Assembly (NCBI GenBank): GCA_022509105.1
Contig: JAFLTV010000007.1
Coordinates: 1-64,000, forward strand
DNA length: 64,000 nt
Direction: 5' to 3'
Source of the DNA: Muribaculaceae bacterium
GTDB taxonomy: Bacteria > Bacteroidota > Bacteroidia > Bacteroidales > Muribaculaceae
How positions within the stretch are numbered: the first letter of the stretch is position 1; each line of letters begins with the position of its first letter. Below, one piece after another: positions 17,422 through 26,553 of this stretch. A model generated the notes under the pieces. That model was not told the origin of the DNA. It saw only the letters and a list, made by a program, of their open reading frames with translations, and did not search any database. A program made the translations under genes and the position numbers.

Positions 17422-19269
17422 ATGCCGACACACAATATCCGAAAAGAATATTTTTTACCGACAACAAAAGAAGAGATTCAGAAATTAGGATGGGATCAAC
17501 CGGATATCATTCTTTTTTCAGGAGATGCCTACGTGGATCATCCCTCTTTTGGCACGGCTGTAATCGGAAGGGTGCTTCAAAAAGCGGGTTATAAGGTAGC
17601 TATAGTTCCACAACCGAATTGGCGAGACGACCTGCGTGATTTTAAGAAACTCGGTAAGCCAAGGTTGTTTTTCGGGGTGTCAGCCGGAGCCATGGACTCA
17701 ATGGTGAATCATTATACGGCCAATCGTCGCTTAAGACATGATGATGCCTATACCCCGGGAGGGAAACATGGAATGAGACCGGACTATCCAACCATTGTCT
17801 ATTCAAAGATTTTAAAAGAATTGTATCCCGATGTTCCTGTGATTGCCGGGGGAATCGAAGCATCCTTAAGAAGAGTGTCTCATTATGATTATTGGAAAGA
17901 CTCTCTTCGCCCTTCAATTCTTGCTGAAGCCCCTGCCGATATGATTTCATACGGGATGGGTGAAAAAACCATAGTAGAGATAGCAGATAAATTGGCGGCA
18001 GGAAAGAAAATCACAGAATTAACGGATATTCCCCAGACTGCTTTTTTCACGAATGAATCACCTTCAGAAGGCGATGTGTTATTGAGCAGTTATGAAAAAT
18101 GCTTGAAAGACAAATCTCTGCAGGCAAAAAATTTTAAAATTGTAGAAGAGGAATCGAATAAATATGAAGGAAAAGTAATCTGGCAACCGACGAATGGCAG
18201 AATGATTAAGATAAATCCTATGCGGCCACCCATGAGTGAAGCCGAAATGGATGAGATTTATGCCCTCCCCTTCACAAGAGTTCCTCATCCGCGATATAAG
18301 GATAAGATCATACCGGCTTATGAAATGATACGCCATTCAATCACAATGCATAGAGGATGTTTCGGAGGATGTGCTTTCTGTACTATTTCGGCCCACCAAG
18401 GCAAATTTATTTCCTCACGAACAAAAGATTCTATCTTAAAAGAGGCAGAAAAAGTTGCAGGAATGCATGATTTTAAGGGCTACATTTCAGATTTGGGAGG
18501 TCCGTCGGCCAATATGTATGGACTTTCAGGGAAGAATCCGGAAATATGTAAGAAATGTAGTAAACCTTCATGCCTGCATCCGGTAGTTTGTAAAAACCTG
18601 AACACAGATCATTCAAAACTTACCGATATTTATAAATCTGTTGACAAAATAGATGGGATAAAAAAATCTTTTGTCGGAAGCGGAGTAAGATATGACTTGG
18701 CAATGTCTTCAACTTCAGATAAGAGGATAGACAAGGCTAATGATGAATATATTAAAGAACTTATAGAAAATCATGTCAGCGGACGACTAAAAGTGGCTCC
18801 GGAACACACTTCAGACCGGGTTTTGAATCTGATGAGAAAACCATCTTTTGATCTTTTCAGAAAATTCAAATCAAAGTTCGATAAGATAAATGAAGAGAGA
18901 AACCTGCGTCAACAGCTTATTCCCTATTTTATCTCTTCACATCCCGGGTGTCATTTGGAAGATATGGCAGAATTGGCAGCTGAAACCAAGAATCTTAATT
19001 TTCATCTTGAGCAAGTGCAGGACTTCACTCCTACTCCAATGACTTTAGCGTCAGAAATATACTACTCTGGCATTCATCCTTATACTGGAGAAAAGATATT
19101 TACTGCCACAACCGAAAAAGAAAAATTAGATCAAAGAAGATTCTTCTTCTGGTATAAACCGGAAGAAAGATCAAAGATTGAAAGACTGCTGAAAAACATT
19201 AACCGTTATGACCTCTTGAAAAAACTTTTTGGTAACTTTGTAACCAAACACTATAAACATCATAAATAA
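17422..19269 (+). CDS. ygiQ: YgiQ-family radical SAM protein
   Basis: A 615-aa member of the YgiQ (UPF0313) family. The radical SAM cluster motif RGCFGGCAFC (Cys about 313, 317 and 320) would bind a [4Fe-4S] cluster that cleaves S-adenosylmethionine. An N-terminal B12-binding-like region (residues ~20-150, DIILFSGDAYVDHPSFG) precedes it and a DUF3362-type C-terminal region follows. Additional cysteines in CKKCSKPSCLHPVVC may bind a second cluster. The biological reaction is unknown to me. It starts 8 nt after uvrB in the same operon. Confidence 0.93.
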   Translation: MPTHNIRKEYFLPTTKEEIQKLGWDQPDIILFSGDAYVDHPSFGTAVIGRVLQKAGYKVAIVPQPNWRDDLRDFKKLGKPRLFFGVSAGAMDSMVNHYTANRRLRHDDAYTPGGKHGMRPDYPTIVYSKILKELYPDVPVIAGGIEASLRRVSHYDYWKDSLRPSILAEAPADMISYGMGEKTIVEIADKLAAGKKITELTDIPQTAFFTNESPSEGDVLLSSYEKCLKDKSLQAKNFKIVEEESNKYEGKVIWQPTNGRMIKINPMRPPMSEAEMDEIYALPFTRVPHPRYKDKIIPAYEMIRHSITMHRGCFGGCAFCTISAHQGKFISSRTKDSILKEAEKVAGMHDFKGYISDLGGPSANMYGLSGKNPEICKKCSKPSCLHPVVCKNLNTDHSKLTDIYKSVDKIDGIKKSFVGSGVRYDLAMSSTSDKRIDKANDEYIKELIENHVSGRLKVAPEHTSDRVLNLMRKPSFDLFRKFKSKFDKINEERNLRQQLIPYFISSHPGCHLEDMAELAAETKNLNFHLEQVQDFTPTPMTLASEIYYSGIHPYTGEKIFTATTEKEKLDQRRFFFWYKPEERSKIERLLKNINRYDLLKKLFGNFVTKHYKHHK

Positions 19270-19288
19270 ACCCTTAATTTAACTTCCA

Positions 19289-21385
19289 ATGAAGAAAAAT
19301 AAATTTATAATGGGAGCTTTATTGTTGCCTTTGCTTGCTTCTTGCGGCGGAGAAGACAAGCAAAATGAAAAAATTATCGAAAAGCCGGATGTAAAAGTTG
19401 AAAACGGAATGTTGACACCCGAAATACTTGAAGCATTCGGACGCATATCCACCGCTCTTCCCTCACCCGACGGCTCTAAAATAATCTTCACTCTTTCTTA
19501 TGAAGATATCGAAGAAAATAAAGCCAATGCGGAAATATATATCATGAACACTGATGGGTCGGATATGAAAAGATTAACGACCACAGCTTCTTCTGAATCC
19601 AATCTTCAATGGATAGATAATGGAAATAAGATTGCCTTTCTTCGCAAAGATGACAATCTTAAGACACCACAGGTTCATATAATGAATGTAGACGGGTCAG
19701 GTGTCAAATGCCTTTCAGCCGTTGAGAGCGGAATAGAATGTTTCGTTATTTCTCCGGATGGATCTAAAATTGTTTACGGATCTCCTATCAAGGATTTCAA
19801 TCAGAAAGATGAAAAGCTATTTGAAGGGTTGCCTAAAACCACCGGCCGCGTAGTAGACGATCTGATGTATAAGCACTGGGATGAATGGGTCACTGAGATT
19901 CCTCATCCTTTTATAGCAGATTTCTCTTTTGATGGGATAAAGGATGCAAAGGATATCATGGAAGGAGAACCTTACGAATGTCCGATGAGACCATTCGGTG
20001 GTGCAGAATCTTTCGCCTGGGCACCGGATAGTAAATCCTTGGTGTATGTTTCAAGAAAATTGAAAGGTAAGGATTATTCCTTCTCTACAGACAGTAATCT
20101 ATATTGCTATAATATTGAGACAGGAAAAACGGAATGTCTCACTCCGGAAAATCCGGGGTATGACACAGATCCTGCCTTCTCTCCCGACGGCACCAAACTT
20201 GCATGGCTTTCTATGCCAACGGCAAAATATGAGAGTGATAAGAAGAGACTCATGATAATGGATGTTAAATCCAAAGAGCAGAAAGATCTTACTGCTAACT
20301 GGGATTACTGGCCTGAAGAGCTTTCCTGGGCACCTGACGGACAATCCATTTGGTTTAGCGCCTATTATGAGGGTGTGGCACCGGTTTTCAAAATTAATGT
20401 TTCCACATGTGCCATTGACACTATAGCAAATGAGGTTTGTGATTTTGCCGGAGTAAAGGCTTTAAACGATAAAGAAGCTATTGTGCTTCGTCATTCCATG
20501 AGATATCCCAACGAAATCTGCAAGGTTGCTCAAGGACAGAAAGAAACCACACAGCTCACAAATGTTAATACGGAGCTTCTCTCTCAATTAAAATTGGGTG
20601 AAGTAAAGAAAGTGATGGTTCCAACCACAGACGGCAAACAGATGACGTCATGGGTGATTCTTCCCCCCGATTTTGATCCGAATAAAAAATATCCGGCTAT
20701 CCTGTATTGTCAGGGAGGTCCTCAATCGGCAGTGAGTCAATTCTGGAGCTACCGTTGGAATTTTATGATTATGGCAGCAAACGGCTATGTTATAATCGCG
20801 CCTAACAGAAGAGGAGTTCCGGGATTTGGAGAAGAATGGAATCGTCAGATATCAGGAGATTATGGTGGTCAGAACATGAAAGACTATCTTGCGGCAGCCG
20901 ATTATATTGCCGAACAGCCATACGTGGATAAAACAAAAATCGGAGCCATCGGTGCAAGTTATGGAGGTTTCTCAGTTTATTGGCTTGCAGGACATCATGA
21001 AGGAAGATTTGCAGCGCTCATAGCCCACGCGGGGATTTTCAATCTTGAAGCTCAATATCTTGAAACCGAAGAAATGTGGTTTGCAGACTTTGACCTTGGC
21101 GGACCATACTGGGATAAATCAAATGCCATTGCACAAAAGACCTACGCAAATTCACCCCATCTATTTGTTAATAATTGGACAGCTCCGATTTTAGTAACAG
21201 TGGGAGAACTTGACTACAGGATTCTCGCCTCCCAGGGTATGATGGCCTTTAATGCTGCCAAGATGCATGGACTTGAAACCGAGATGTTGGTGTTCCCGGA
21301 TGAAAACCACTGGGTGCTCAAACCACAGAACGCTATTCTTTGGCAACGCGTATTCTTCCGGTTCCTTGACAAATATTTGAAATAA
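19289..21385 (+). CDS. S9 family prolyl oligopeptidase-type peptidase (lipoprotein)
   Basis: A 698-aa exopeptidase of the DPP/acylaminoacyl-peptidase type. The N-terminus is a lipoprotein signal (lipobox LASC, Cys about 20), so it is anchored in the envelope. Residues ~50-420 are a WD40/TolB-like propeller with repeated SPDGSK and APDGQS motifs. The alpha/beta-hydrolase domain follows with Ser in GASYGGF (about 557), Asp in GELDYR (about 642) and His in DENHW (about 674). It removes dipeptides or acyl-amino acids from peptides taken up by the cell. Third and last gene of the uvrB operon. Confidence 0.94.
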   Translation: MKKNKFIMGALLLPLLASCGGEDKQNEKIIEKPDVKVENGMLTPEILEAFGRISTALPSPDGSKIIFTLSYEDIEENKANAEIYIMNTDGSDMKRLTTTASSESNLQWIDNGNKIAFLRKDDNLKTPQVHIMNVDGSGVKCLSAVESGIECFVISPDGSKIVYGSPIKDFNQKDEKLFEGLPKTTGRVVDDLMYKHWDEWVTEIPHPFIADFSFDGIKDAKDIMEGEPYECPMRPFGGAESFAWAPDSKSLVYVSRKLKGKDYSFSTDSNLYCYNIETGKTECLTPENPGYDTDPAFSPDGTKLAWLSMPTAKYESDKKRLMIMDVKSKEQKDLTANWDYWPEELSWAPDGQSIWFSAYYEGVAPVFKINVSTCAIDTIANEVCDFAGVKALNDKEAIVLRHSMRYPNEICKVAQGQKETTQLTNVNTELLSQLKLGEVKKVMVPTTDGKQMTSWVILPPDFDPNKKYPAILYCQGGPQSAVSQFWSYRWNFMIMAANGYVIIAPNRRGVPGFGEEWNRQISGDYGGQNMKDYLAAADYIAEQPYVDKTKIGAIGASYGGFSVYWLAGHHEGRFAALIAHAGIFNLEAQYLETEEMWFADFDLGGPYWDKSNAIAQKTYANSPHLFVNNWTAPILVTVGELDYRILASQGMMAFNAAKMHGLETEMLVFPDENHWVLKPQNAILWQRVFFRFLDKYLK

Positions 21386-21403
21386 CAAGACAGTCAGACC
21401 CTT

Positions 21404-21448
21404 AAAAAATAGGATTTGTAATTTTAACGGATTACAAATCCTATTTTT
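21404..21448. terminator. Strong bidirectional terminator after the S9 peptidase gene
   Basis: Arms of about 18 bp (21404-21422 and 21431-21448; core ATAGGATTTGTAAT / ATTACAAATCCTAT) flanked by A-run and T-run, with an 8-nt loop. It also faces the end of the minus-strand accessory island. Confidence 0.9.
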
Positions 21449-21559
21449 AGACCTCTTCTCGCCTTCAGCGAACCTATCAAGCCAATACAGCCTCATTCAC
21501 CGGCTTCTAACTACAATGCCATGATTAACCTTCTATAAATGTTTATATAGTTTACATAT

Positions 21560-22174
21560 TCATTCTTTATTGACATTATAGCTTAAATGAATCATGGGTT
21601 CCCCACAAAAGTTATTAACACCGTCCTCTTTGAAACCCAATTCTTTATATAATTTATGGGCTTTAGTGTTATGAGGCTCTACTAATAAACCGAAAGGTTT
21701 GCCAATAGTTCTATATTTATAAATGGCAGATTTTATTAAGGAAGAGGCTACTCCCCTGTTTCTATATTCAGGTATAACAAATAAGGAATCGAGATATATT
21801 TCTTTGGAATTCGTTTCCGATTCCCAGTTATCGGCTTCTTCAACGGTTACATTCCAATCTAATAGTTCATTTGCTTTGGCAATGAAATCTTTTCTCATTT
21901 CCCTGAGTCCAGCTCCATCATAACCTATAATCGCTCCTATTCTATTATCATCATTATCTACTGCAACTAAGGCATTCTTATAACTGTATTGAGCTGTTTC
22001 TGTTGCTGCAAGATCTGTAAATAATTTCAAAACTTTTGGTAAATTTTCTTCACCGTCAGCCAATCCAACACAAAGTTCATGACCCATAGCTTCCGTTATG
22101 GTTTTACCGATAAATGGAGCATCTTCCTTTATTCCTTGTCTTATCACTATAGAACTTTTACTTAAATGAGTCAT
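21560..22174 (-). CDS. GNAT-family N-acetyltransferase
   Basis: A 204-aa acetyltransferase. The acetyl-CoA pyrophosphate-binding motif is visible as VIPEYRNRGVASSLI (R-N-R-G-V-A), preceded by the beta-4 strand EIYLDSLFV and followed by HNTKAHKLYKELGFKEDG. The acceptor is unknown. It is the last gene of the minus-strand accessory run, starting 9 nt after an exonuclease III fragment. Toxin-type GNATs are usually shorter and paired with an antitoxin gene, which is absent here. Confidence 0.88.
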   Translation of the reverse strand: MTHLSKSSIVIRQGIKEDAPFIGKTITEAMGHELCVGLADGEENLPKVLKLFTDLAATETAQYSYKNALVAVDNDDNRIGAIIGYDGAGLREMRKDFIAKANELLDWNVTVEEADNWESETNSKEIYLDSLFVIPEYRNRGVASSLIKSAIYKYRTIGKPFGLLVEPHNTKAHKLYKELGFKEDGVNNFCGEPMIHLSYNVNKE

Positions 22175-22183
22175 ATTTATATA

Positions 22184-22309
22184 CTATCGCCTTATTTTCG
22201 TCCTCACTTTCTGAAAGCAAATAACATCCGGAAGCAGTTCATCGGATAATCGTTTCACTGCCTCCAATCTTCCCTTAAGTCCATTCACATTCCAACTTAT
22301 AATCTTCAT
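22184..22309 (-). pseudogene. Truncated exonuclease III / AP endonuclease (N-terminal stump)
   Basis: A 41-codon frame starting MKIISWNVNGLKGRLEAV and continuing PDVICFQKVR. This is the classic N-terminus of the exodeoxyribonuclease III (endonuclease/exonuclease/phosphatase) family, in which SWNVNG carries the first metal-binding Asn and the next catalytic Glu normally follows at QE. Here the frame reads FQKVR and stops at TAG soon after; the remaining ~210 residues are missing. Both flanking genes lie 9 nt away, so the rest was deleted when the neighbourhood was assembled. Translation into a short peptide is possible, but it would have no active site. Confidence 0.75.
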
Positions 22310-22318
22310 GTCTTAATT

Positions 22319-23776
22319 TCAGTATTCATAAATCCAATCAAGAGAATCGTATGGGCACCATTTGCTAAATAGTGTTTCTATATAAATGATAATAGCAAAT
22401 GTTTCTTTTGAGTATTTATCGGCAAAGGCTTTCTTCTCTTTCGGAAGATTATTGTAAATCTCTTCAGCCGTTTTCATCCACTCGTTTAAATTATGGTTAC
22501 CCTCACAGAACATCATTTCACCATACCAGAATTTCTCATTTACAGTGTTTTTCAAATCTTCAGGACATTGCGTCTCTCCCGCATAATACCTGCAATACTT
22601 TAGAGCCTCCGGACCAACCTCCTGACCCGCAGTGTACGGGGAATATCTACTGTTGACATACCAAAATGTTTCCAGAGTTTGAAAGTAAGACTTCAACCAT
22701 TCTATCTCACCGAATTCACAGTCACTTTTTTGCAGGTCTGTTATCCTCCATGAGCTTGATTCAATTTGTTTGAGTTTAAATCTGAAGAATATATAATGCG
22801 ACCTGTAAAGATAAAACCATCCGTTGTCCAGATAAGTTCCGAATCTAAATTCCCAGCCTGTAGAATAAGACAACAAAAGTCTGCGTCGCAATTCTGAGTT
22901 TATCTTATAATTTTCGAATGGATTTTCTATCGGAGTCCATTTGTGTAGCTCTACATTTGTGAGGGCGTCGTTCTTAGGGAAGAAAATACGGCTTTTAAAT
23001 TCCTCTTCTCTAATTTTGAACATTAAATTCCTGTAAGTGTCTGGAAAATCTTTAGGAAATTCTATTTTCTTATAATTGCCTCCATACTTTTCTTTAATCA
23101 TGGAATAATAACTTCCATACATAGCCCCGGCAAAGGCACCCGTTAGGAAAGCTGCTAAATGTCTGTTACCAGTGCATTTCATTGCATTATGGATGGCCGA
23201 TGTGTAATCAAAACTATAATAGAAACATCTCCAGGCAAAGGTTATATATTCCATATAATCATTCCATTGATGTGGAGTTCCGGTCTTATACCAGTTAAAG
23301 ATACATTCCGGTAAATCTTTTATAGCCTCTTTCTTTGTGGCTCCCTCTCTTAATCTTCGGAGGATTATCATAATGTTTGTGGCATAATACTCTTGCTTAC
23401 CACCATTAAAGAAAGATTTCCAATTCAATTGTCTTTGTCTTTCTTCTGACAAAAATCCACTGTCAATAAGGGCAGAAGATATCATCGCTATCTTCAAGTC
23501 AAAAGGAATCGGCTTATCATATTCGTCACTTCCCCAAATTCTCCAATCTTCAGGAATATCACACCAAATTGCAGAATGTTTCAATGCTTTTCCAATAACA
23601 GGGTAAAGTCGATTCTTGTAAATTATACCTCCTTCATGAATCATGGGCCACATTTCCAAAGCCAAGACTCCATATCCTGATAGCTTGGCTTCAGGAGACA
23701 CTAATCTTTCCCAGAAACAATCCCTGTTATGTTCCCAGGTCCATGCGGCTAAATCGGCTATGACGGCTCCTAACAT
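22319..23776 (-). CDS. ADP-ribosylglycohydrolase-like protein, probably inactive
   Basis: A 485-aa protein. Two segments match the ADP-ribosylglycohydrolase (DraG/ARH) fold: the N-terminus MLGAVIADLAAWTWE, equivalent to GAxxGDxxGSxyE, and AIHNAMK...AAFLTGAFAGAMYG (about residues 195-221), equivalent to the second metal-binding helix. In active enzymes that helix begins with DTDT; here the position reads NRHL, and no TDDT motif is visible near residues 88-98. It may therefore be a pseudoenzyme that binds ADP-ribose, or a diverged enzyme. The C-terminal ~250 residues are not recognised. It starts 16 nt after the SIMPL gene in the same operon. Confidence 0.7.
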   Translation of the reverse strand: MLGAVIADLAAWTWEHNRDCFWERLVSPEAKLSGYGVLALEMWPMIHEGGIIYKNRLYPVIGKALKHSAIWCDIPEDWRIWGSDEYDKPIPFDLKIAMISSALIDSGFLSEERQRQLNWKSFFNGGKQEYYATNIMIILRRLREGATKKEAIKDLPECIFNWYKTGTPHQWNDYMEYITFAWRCFYYSFDYTSAIHNAMKCTGNRHLAAFLTGAFAGAMYGSYYSMIKEKYGGNYKKIEFPKDFPDTYRNLMFKIREEEFKSRIFFPKNDALTNVELHKWTPIENPFENYKINSELRRRLLLSYSTGWEFRFGTYLDNGWFYLYRSHYIFFRFKLKQIESSSWRITDLQKSDCEFGEIEWLKSYFQTLETFWYVNSRYSPYTAGQEVGPEALKYCRYYAGETQCPEDLKNTVNEKFWYGEMMFCEGNHNLNEWMKTAEEIYNNLPKEKKAFADKYSKETFAIIIYIETLFSKWCPYDSLDWIYEY

Positions 23777-23792
23777 TCTTTATCTATAATAT

Positions 23793-24455
23793 TTAATTCT
23801 TTACCAGTTCCCAAATTATATGAACGCCTTCCGTAATTTCTTCATCTTCTCCTGTCATTTCCAAAGGTGAACCACTCGGAAGTATTTCAACATTACAAGT
23901 GTCATACGCTTCATAATACCGGTGACTATCATCACAACCATAATTGATTTCAAGGATTGATCCCAATGAACAGTTAAGTGCATTTGCAAGAATTTCAGCT
24001 TTCTGCTTTGCATCTGCAACCGCCATCTCCATTACCTTAAGTTTATGTTCCCGTCTATTTGAAAGATAGGTGTCTAATTGGATCTCCACATACGGTACGG
24101 ATTCGGCAATTTCTTTACTCAATTCATTTGTGAGCTTGTTATCCATAGGAATGTCAATATAGACATATTGACGAAGATAGTATCCTTTTTTCTCATACCC
24201 GATATACCGGCCCTTCTCATCGAAGGCTCTTTTCTCATTTTCCGAGACATCAAAATAAGTAGTCTTTGCCAAATCCGGTCGTAGATTATGGTTTTTCAAG
24301 ACATTATTAATAAGAATAAGATTTTTCTTACCTGTTTCGTATGCTGCATCATTCGATTTGAAAGTTCTTCTGACTTCCAGTCTGATTCTGTGGGTATCCG
24401 GTGTAACATTCACTTTTGCTATGCCTGCAACTTTTATAATGTTTTTCTGATTCAT
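23793..24455 (-). CDS. SIMPL (DUF541) domain protein, cytoplasmic form
   Basis: A 220-aa protein that opens with IIKVAGIAKVNVTPDTHRI, the SIMPL/DUF541 signature (VxGxaxvxvxPD), and keeps the typical AVADAKQKAEILANAL helix near residue 145. Most bacterial SIMPL proteins (for example YggE) are periplasmic with a signal peptide; this one has none, so it should stay in the cytoplasm. The family's molecular function is poorly known. It lies 9 nt after the DUF6642 gene in the accessory operon, so it probably works with its neighbours. Confidence 0.85.
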   Translation of the reverse strand: MNQKNIIKVAGIAKVNVTPDTHRIRLEVRRTFKSNDAAYETGKKNLILINNVLKNHNLRPDLAKTTYFDVSENEKRAFDEKGRYIGYEKKGYYLRQYVYIDIPMDNKLTNELSKEIAESVPYVEIQLDTYLSNRREHKLKVMEMAVADAKQKAEILANALNCSLGSILEINYGCDDSHRYYEAYDTCNVEILPSGSPLEMTGEDEEITEGVHIIWELVKN

Positions 24456-24464
24456 AATACTATA

Positions 24465-25082
24465 TTAGATGACATCAAAACCTAATTCTTTAATTAAAGG
24501 AGCATACGTTTTCCAAAATATACATTTATTCTTATTTAATAAGATACCGACATTTTGAATATGCATTAGATAGTTAAATAAAGCAATATCTAAAATTGCA
24601 CTTTTAACGGCATTTACTGATTTAGTATAACCACAAATAACAGCTGCACCCGTATCTTCTTTAAATTTTTGGATAGCAACTTTATCTTTGAAGGTTTCAC
24701 AAGAGCTGAAATGAATAATCGCTTTTCCAAAAGAGCCATTTGCCATTGTTGCTAAATCACTCAAATTTAAATATTTGGCTTCTTCTTTCTTAATTTTGTC
24801 TTTTTCTTCACAGGTTTCTCCTTCCAAAATTATATTTCCAGGTAAACCATGCGTTGCGAAGTATATTATATCATACTTAATCATATATTTCTTTTTGGAG
24901 AAATACTCGATATAATACTCCAAATCTCGTTTTGTTAGAATAGTCTTGTGAATAATATCACAATCATAAAAATCTTTTAAGAATTGTAAAAGAGAGTTTG
25001 TTTGCAAATTAAAACGATTATCTCCATTATTATGAAGCCATTCCGTTTCGAAACATATAATGCCATGTTCTGGTTTTCCCAT
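24465..25082 (-). CDS. DUF6642 family, caspase-like putative cysteine protease
   Basis: A 205-aa protein that I recall as the DUF6642 family. Its pattern is that of a clan CD (caspase/CHAT-like) peptidase: a beta strand ending in FATHG (His78), and a second strand ending in HFSSCET (Cys128), giving the His/Cys dyad. ICFETEWLHN at the start and GAAVICGYTKSVNA after the Cys are also family features. It would be cytoplasmic. No gasdermin or other obvious substrate lies next to it. It is part of a minus-strand operon 19 nt after the HIRAN gene. Proteolytic activity is inferred. Confidence 0.72.
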   Translation of the reverse strand: MGKPEHGIICFETEWLHNNGDNRFNLQTNSLLQFLKDFYDCDIIHKTILTKRDLEYYIEYFSKKKYMIKYDIIYFATHGLPGNIILEGETCEEKDKIKKEEAKYLNLSDLATMANGSFGKAIIHFSSCETFKDKVAIQKFKEDTGAAVICGYTKSVNAVKSAILDIALFNYLMHIQNVGILLNKNKCIFWKTYAPLIKELGFDVI

Positions 25083-25101
25083 AATTATTCAATTTTATAT
25101 T

Positions 25102-26529
25102 TTATTTATTAGGATCATCTATTGATGAATCCATATCAATGTTGTTCCGTTTGATTGTCCTGAATAACTCTTTTTCAAATATTTCTTTAAAGCCATCTGA
25201 AACATCTTTGTTCAGATAGTATTCAGCATGATAATCCTTCAAGTCTTCACCATAAAGAAAATTATAGTCACTTTTCTTTATGTATATCGGTCCCATAATA
25301 TTCGTTAGTATATAAGGGCTGCAATTATCCTTATGATTTATTGCTTCTGATGTATATGCAGAACATTTATCTCCTTCGGCAACAATCATCATAAGAAAGA
25401 GTACTTCTTTATTCTCATTACGATGAACTATAACTATCTTTTCTCCGGTTATAGGGCTTATTCTTTCTAAATTATCGGCACATTGATAACCTCCGAATCG
25501 CATGTATGCATATCCCGTCTTATTTAATTGAACCATCATTTTCCTTAACTCATATTCATTTATTGAAACAGCTCTCAACCTGTCTGGTCGTACAAGCACT
25601 TTTTCATTAGTCTCAAGGAAAATAGTTATGCGGACCCGATCGTTGAGATTACCATGAGTTTTCAGTGTGGATATTTCTGCTGAAAATCTATTCCCATATC
25701 CTGCGTCAAGTAAAGTTGCTAATTCAGCATTTTCACTTCGAGGCACATAACCTATAATAAAATCAAAATCGAAGTCTTTCGGATCTCCATCGTAATCATC
25801 GGCAAGAGCAATGGCTACGGCATTCTTATCTTGCTTGTTGTCCTTATGACGGACAAGAGCCAATTTAGTTCCCACTTCAAGAGCATCCCAAAGTTCATCA
25901 TCATATTTTATATGAAAAGATACACCTGAAACGGCACATTCTTTGAAAAATACCTTCCTATATTGATAGAAATCTTCTGATTGCATCATAATTTGTTTTT
26001 CATCATCATTGCTTTGATACATCCCTTTAACAAAAGTAGGAATAGCAGGAATTTCTATTTCTTCTTCTGTCAATTTTTTTGTAACGGGTATTTTAATAAA
26101 TTCCTTTCCAACCATTATTGAATGATAAGGTATATCTACATATATCTCGGAATATTTTGGGAATTTACCTTCTTTTGCCTTCTCCACTAAATCATCAAAC
26201 CATCTTGCGTATTCTGGATCTTCTCCTTTACCTTTGTCAATAAAACATTTCAATTCTTCTTTGAATTCCTCAACCAATGATTTTACATCATTGCCGGTAG
26301 AAGGAATACCAAAGGAGTCAGCCCAAGTATCTTCTTTAATATTTTTGATACCGACACAATCTTCATTATATTGAAGATTATCTTCCGTCGTTATATGACA
26401 CCTGAGGAATAAACCATTGGGAGCCATATAGGAATACCACCGCAGTTTCTGATATCCTTGCTGATGCAATTCCTGCAAAAGCATCATTGCTTCCACAACT
26501 CCAATCTTATCATGAAGATTATTATCCAT
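25102..26529 (-). CDS. HIRAN-domain protein
   Basis: A 475-aa protein. Residues ~215-320 form a HIRAN domain: ALEVGTKLALVRHKDNKQDK, NAVAIAL, and IIGYVPRSENAELATLLDAG. HIRAN domains bind 3' DNA ends or stalled forks in helicases such as HLTF. No helicase is attached here. The N-terminal ~70 residues (LLQELHQQGYQKLRWYSYM, then LFLRCHI) look like a small domain I have seen in other uncharacterised bacterial proteins. The C-terminal ~150 residues are unrecognised. It starts 24 nt after the DUF6339 gene and may supply DNA-end sensing for the operon (inference). Confidence 0.75.
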   Translation of the reverse strand: MDNNLHDKIGVVEAMMLLQELHQQGYQKLRWYSYMAPNGLFLRCHITTEDNLQYNEDCVGIKNIKEDTWADSFGIPSTGNDVKSLVEEFKEELKCFIDKGKGEDPEYARWFDDLVEKAKEGKFPKYSEIYVDIPYHSIMVGKEFIKIPVTKKLTEEEIEIPAIPTFVKGMYQSNDDEKQIMMQSEDFYQYRKVFFKECAVSGVSFHIKYDDELWDALEVGTKLALVRHKDNKQDKNAVAIALADDYDGDPKDFDFDFIIGYVPRSENAELATLLDAGYGNRFSAEISTLKTHGNLNDRVRITIFLETNEKVLVRPDRLRAVSINEYELRKMMVQLNKTGYAYMRFGGYQCADNLERISPITGEKIVIVHRNENKEVLFLMMIVAEGDKCSAYTSEAINHKDNCSPYILTNIMGPIYIKKSDYNFLYGEDLKDYHAEYYLNKDVSDGFKEIFEKELFRTIKRNNIDMDSSIDDPNK

Positions 26530-26553
26530 AGATTCTTGGATTACAGGTAGAGA

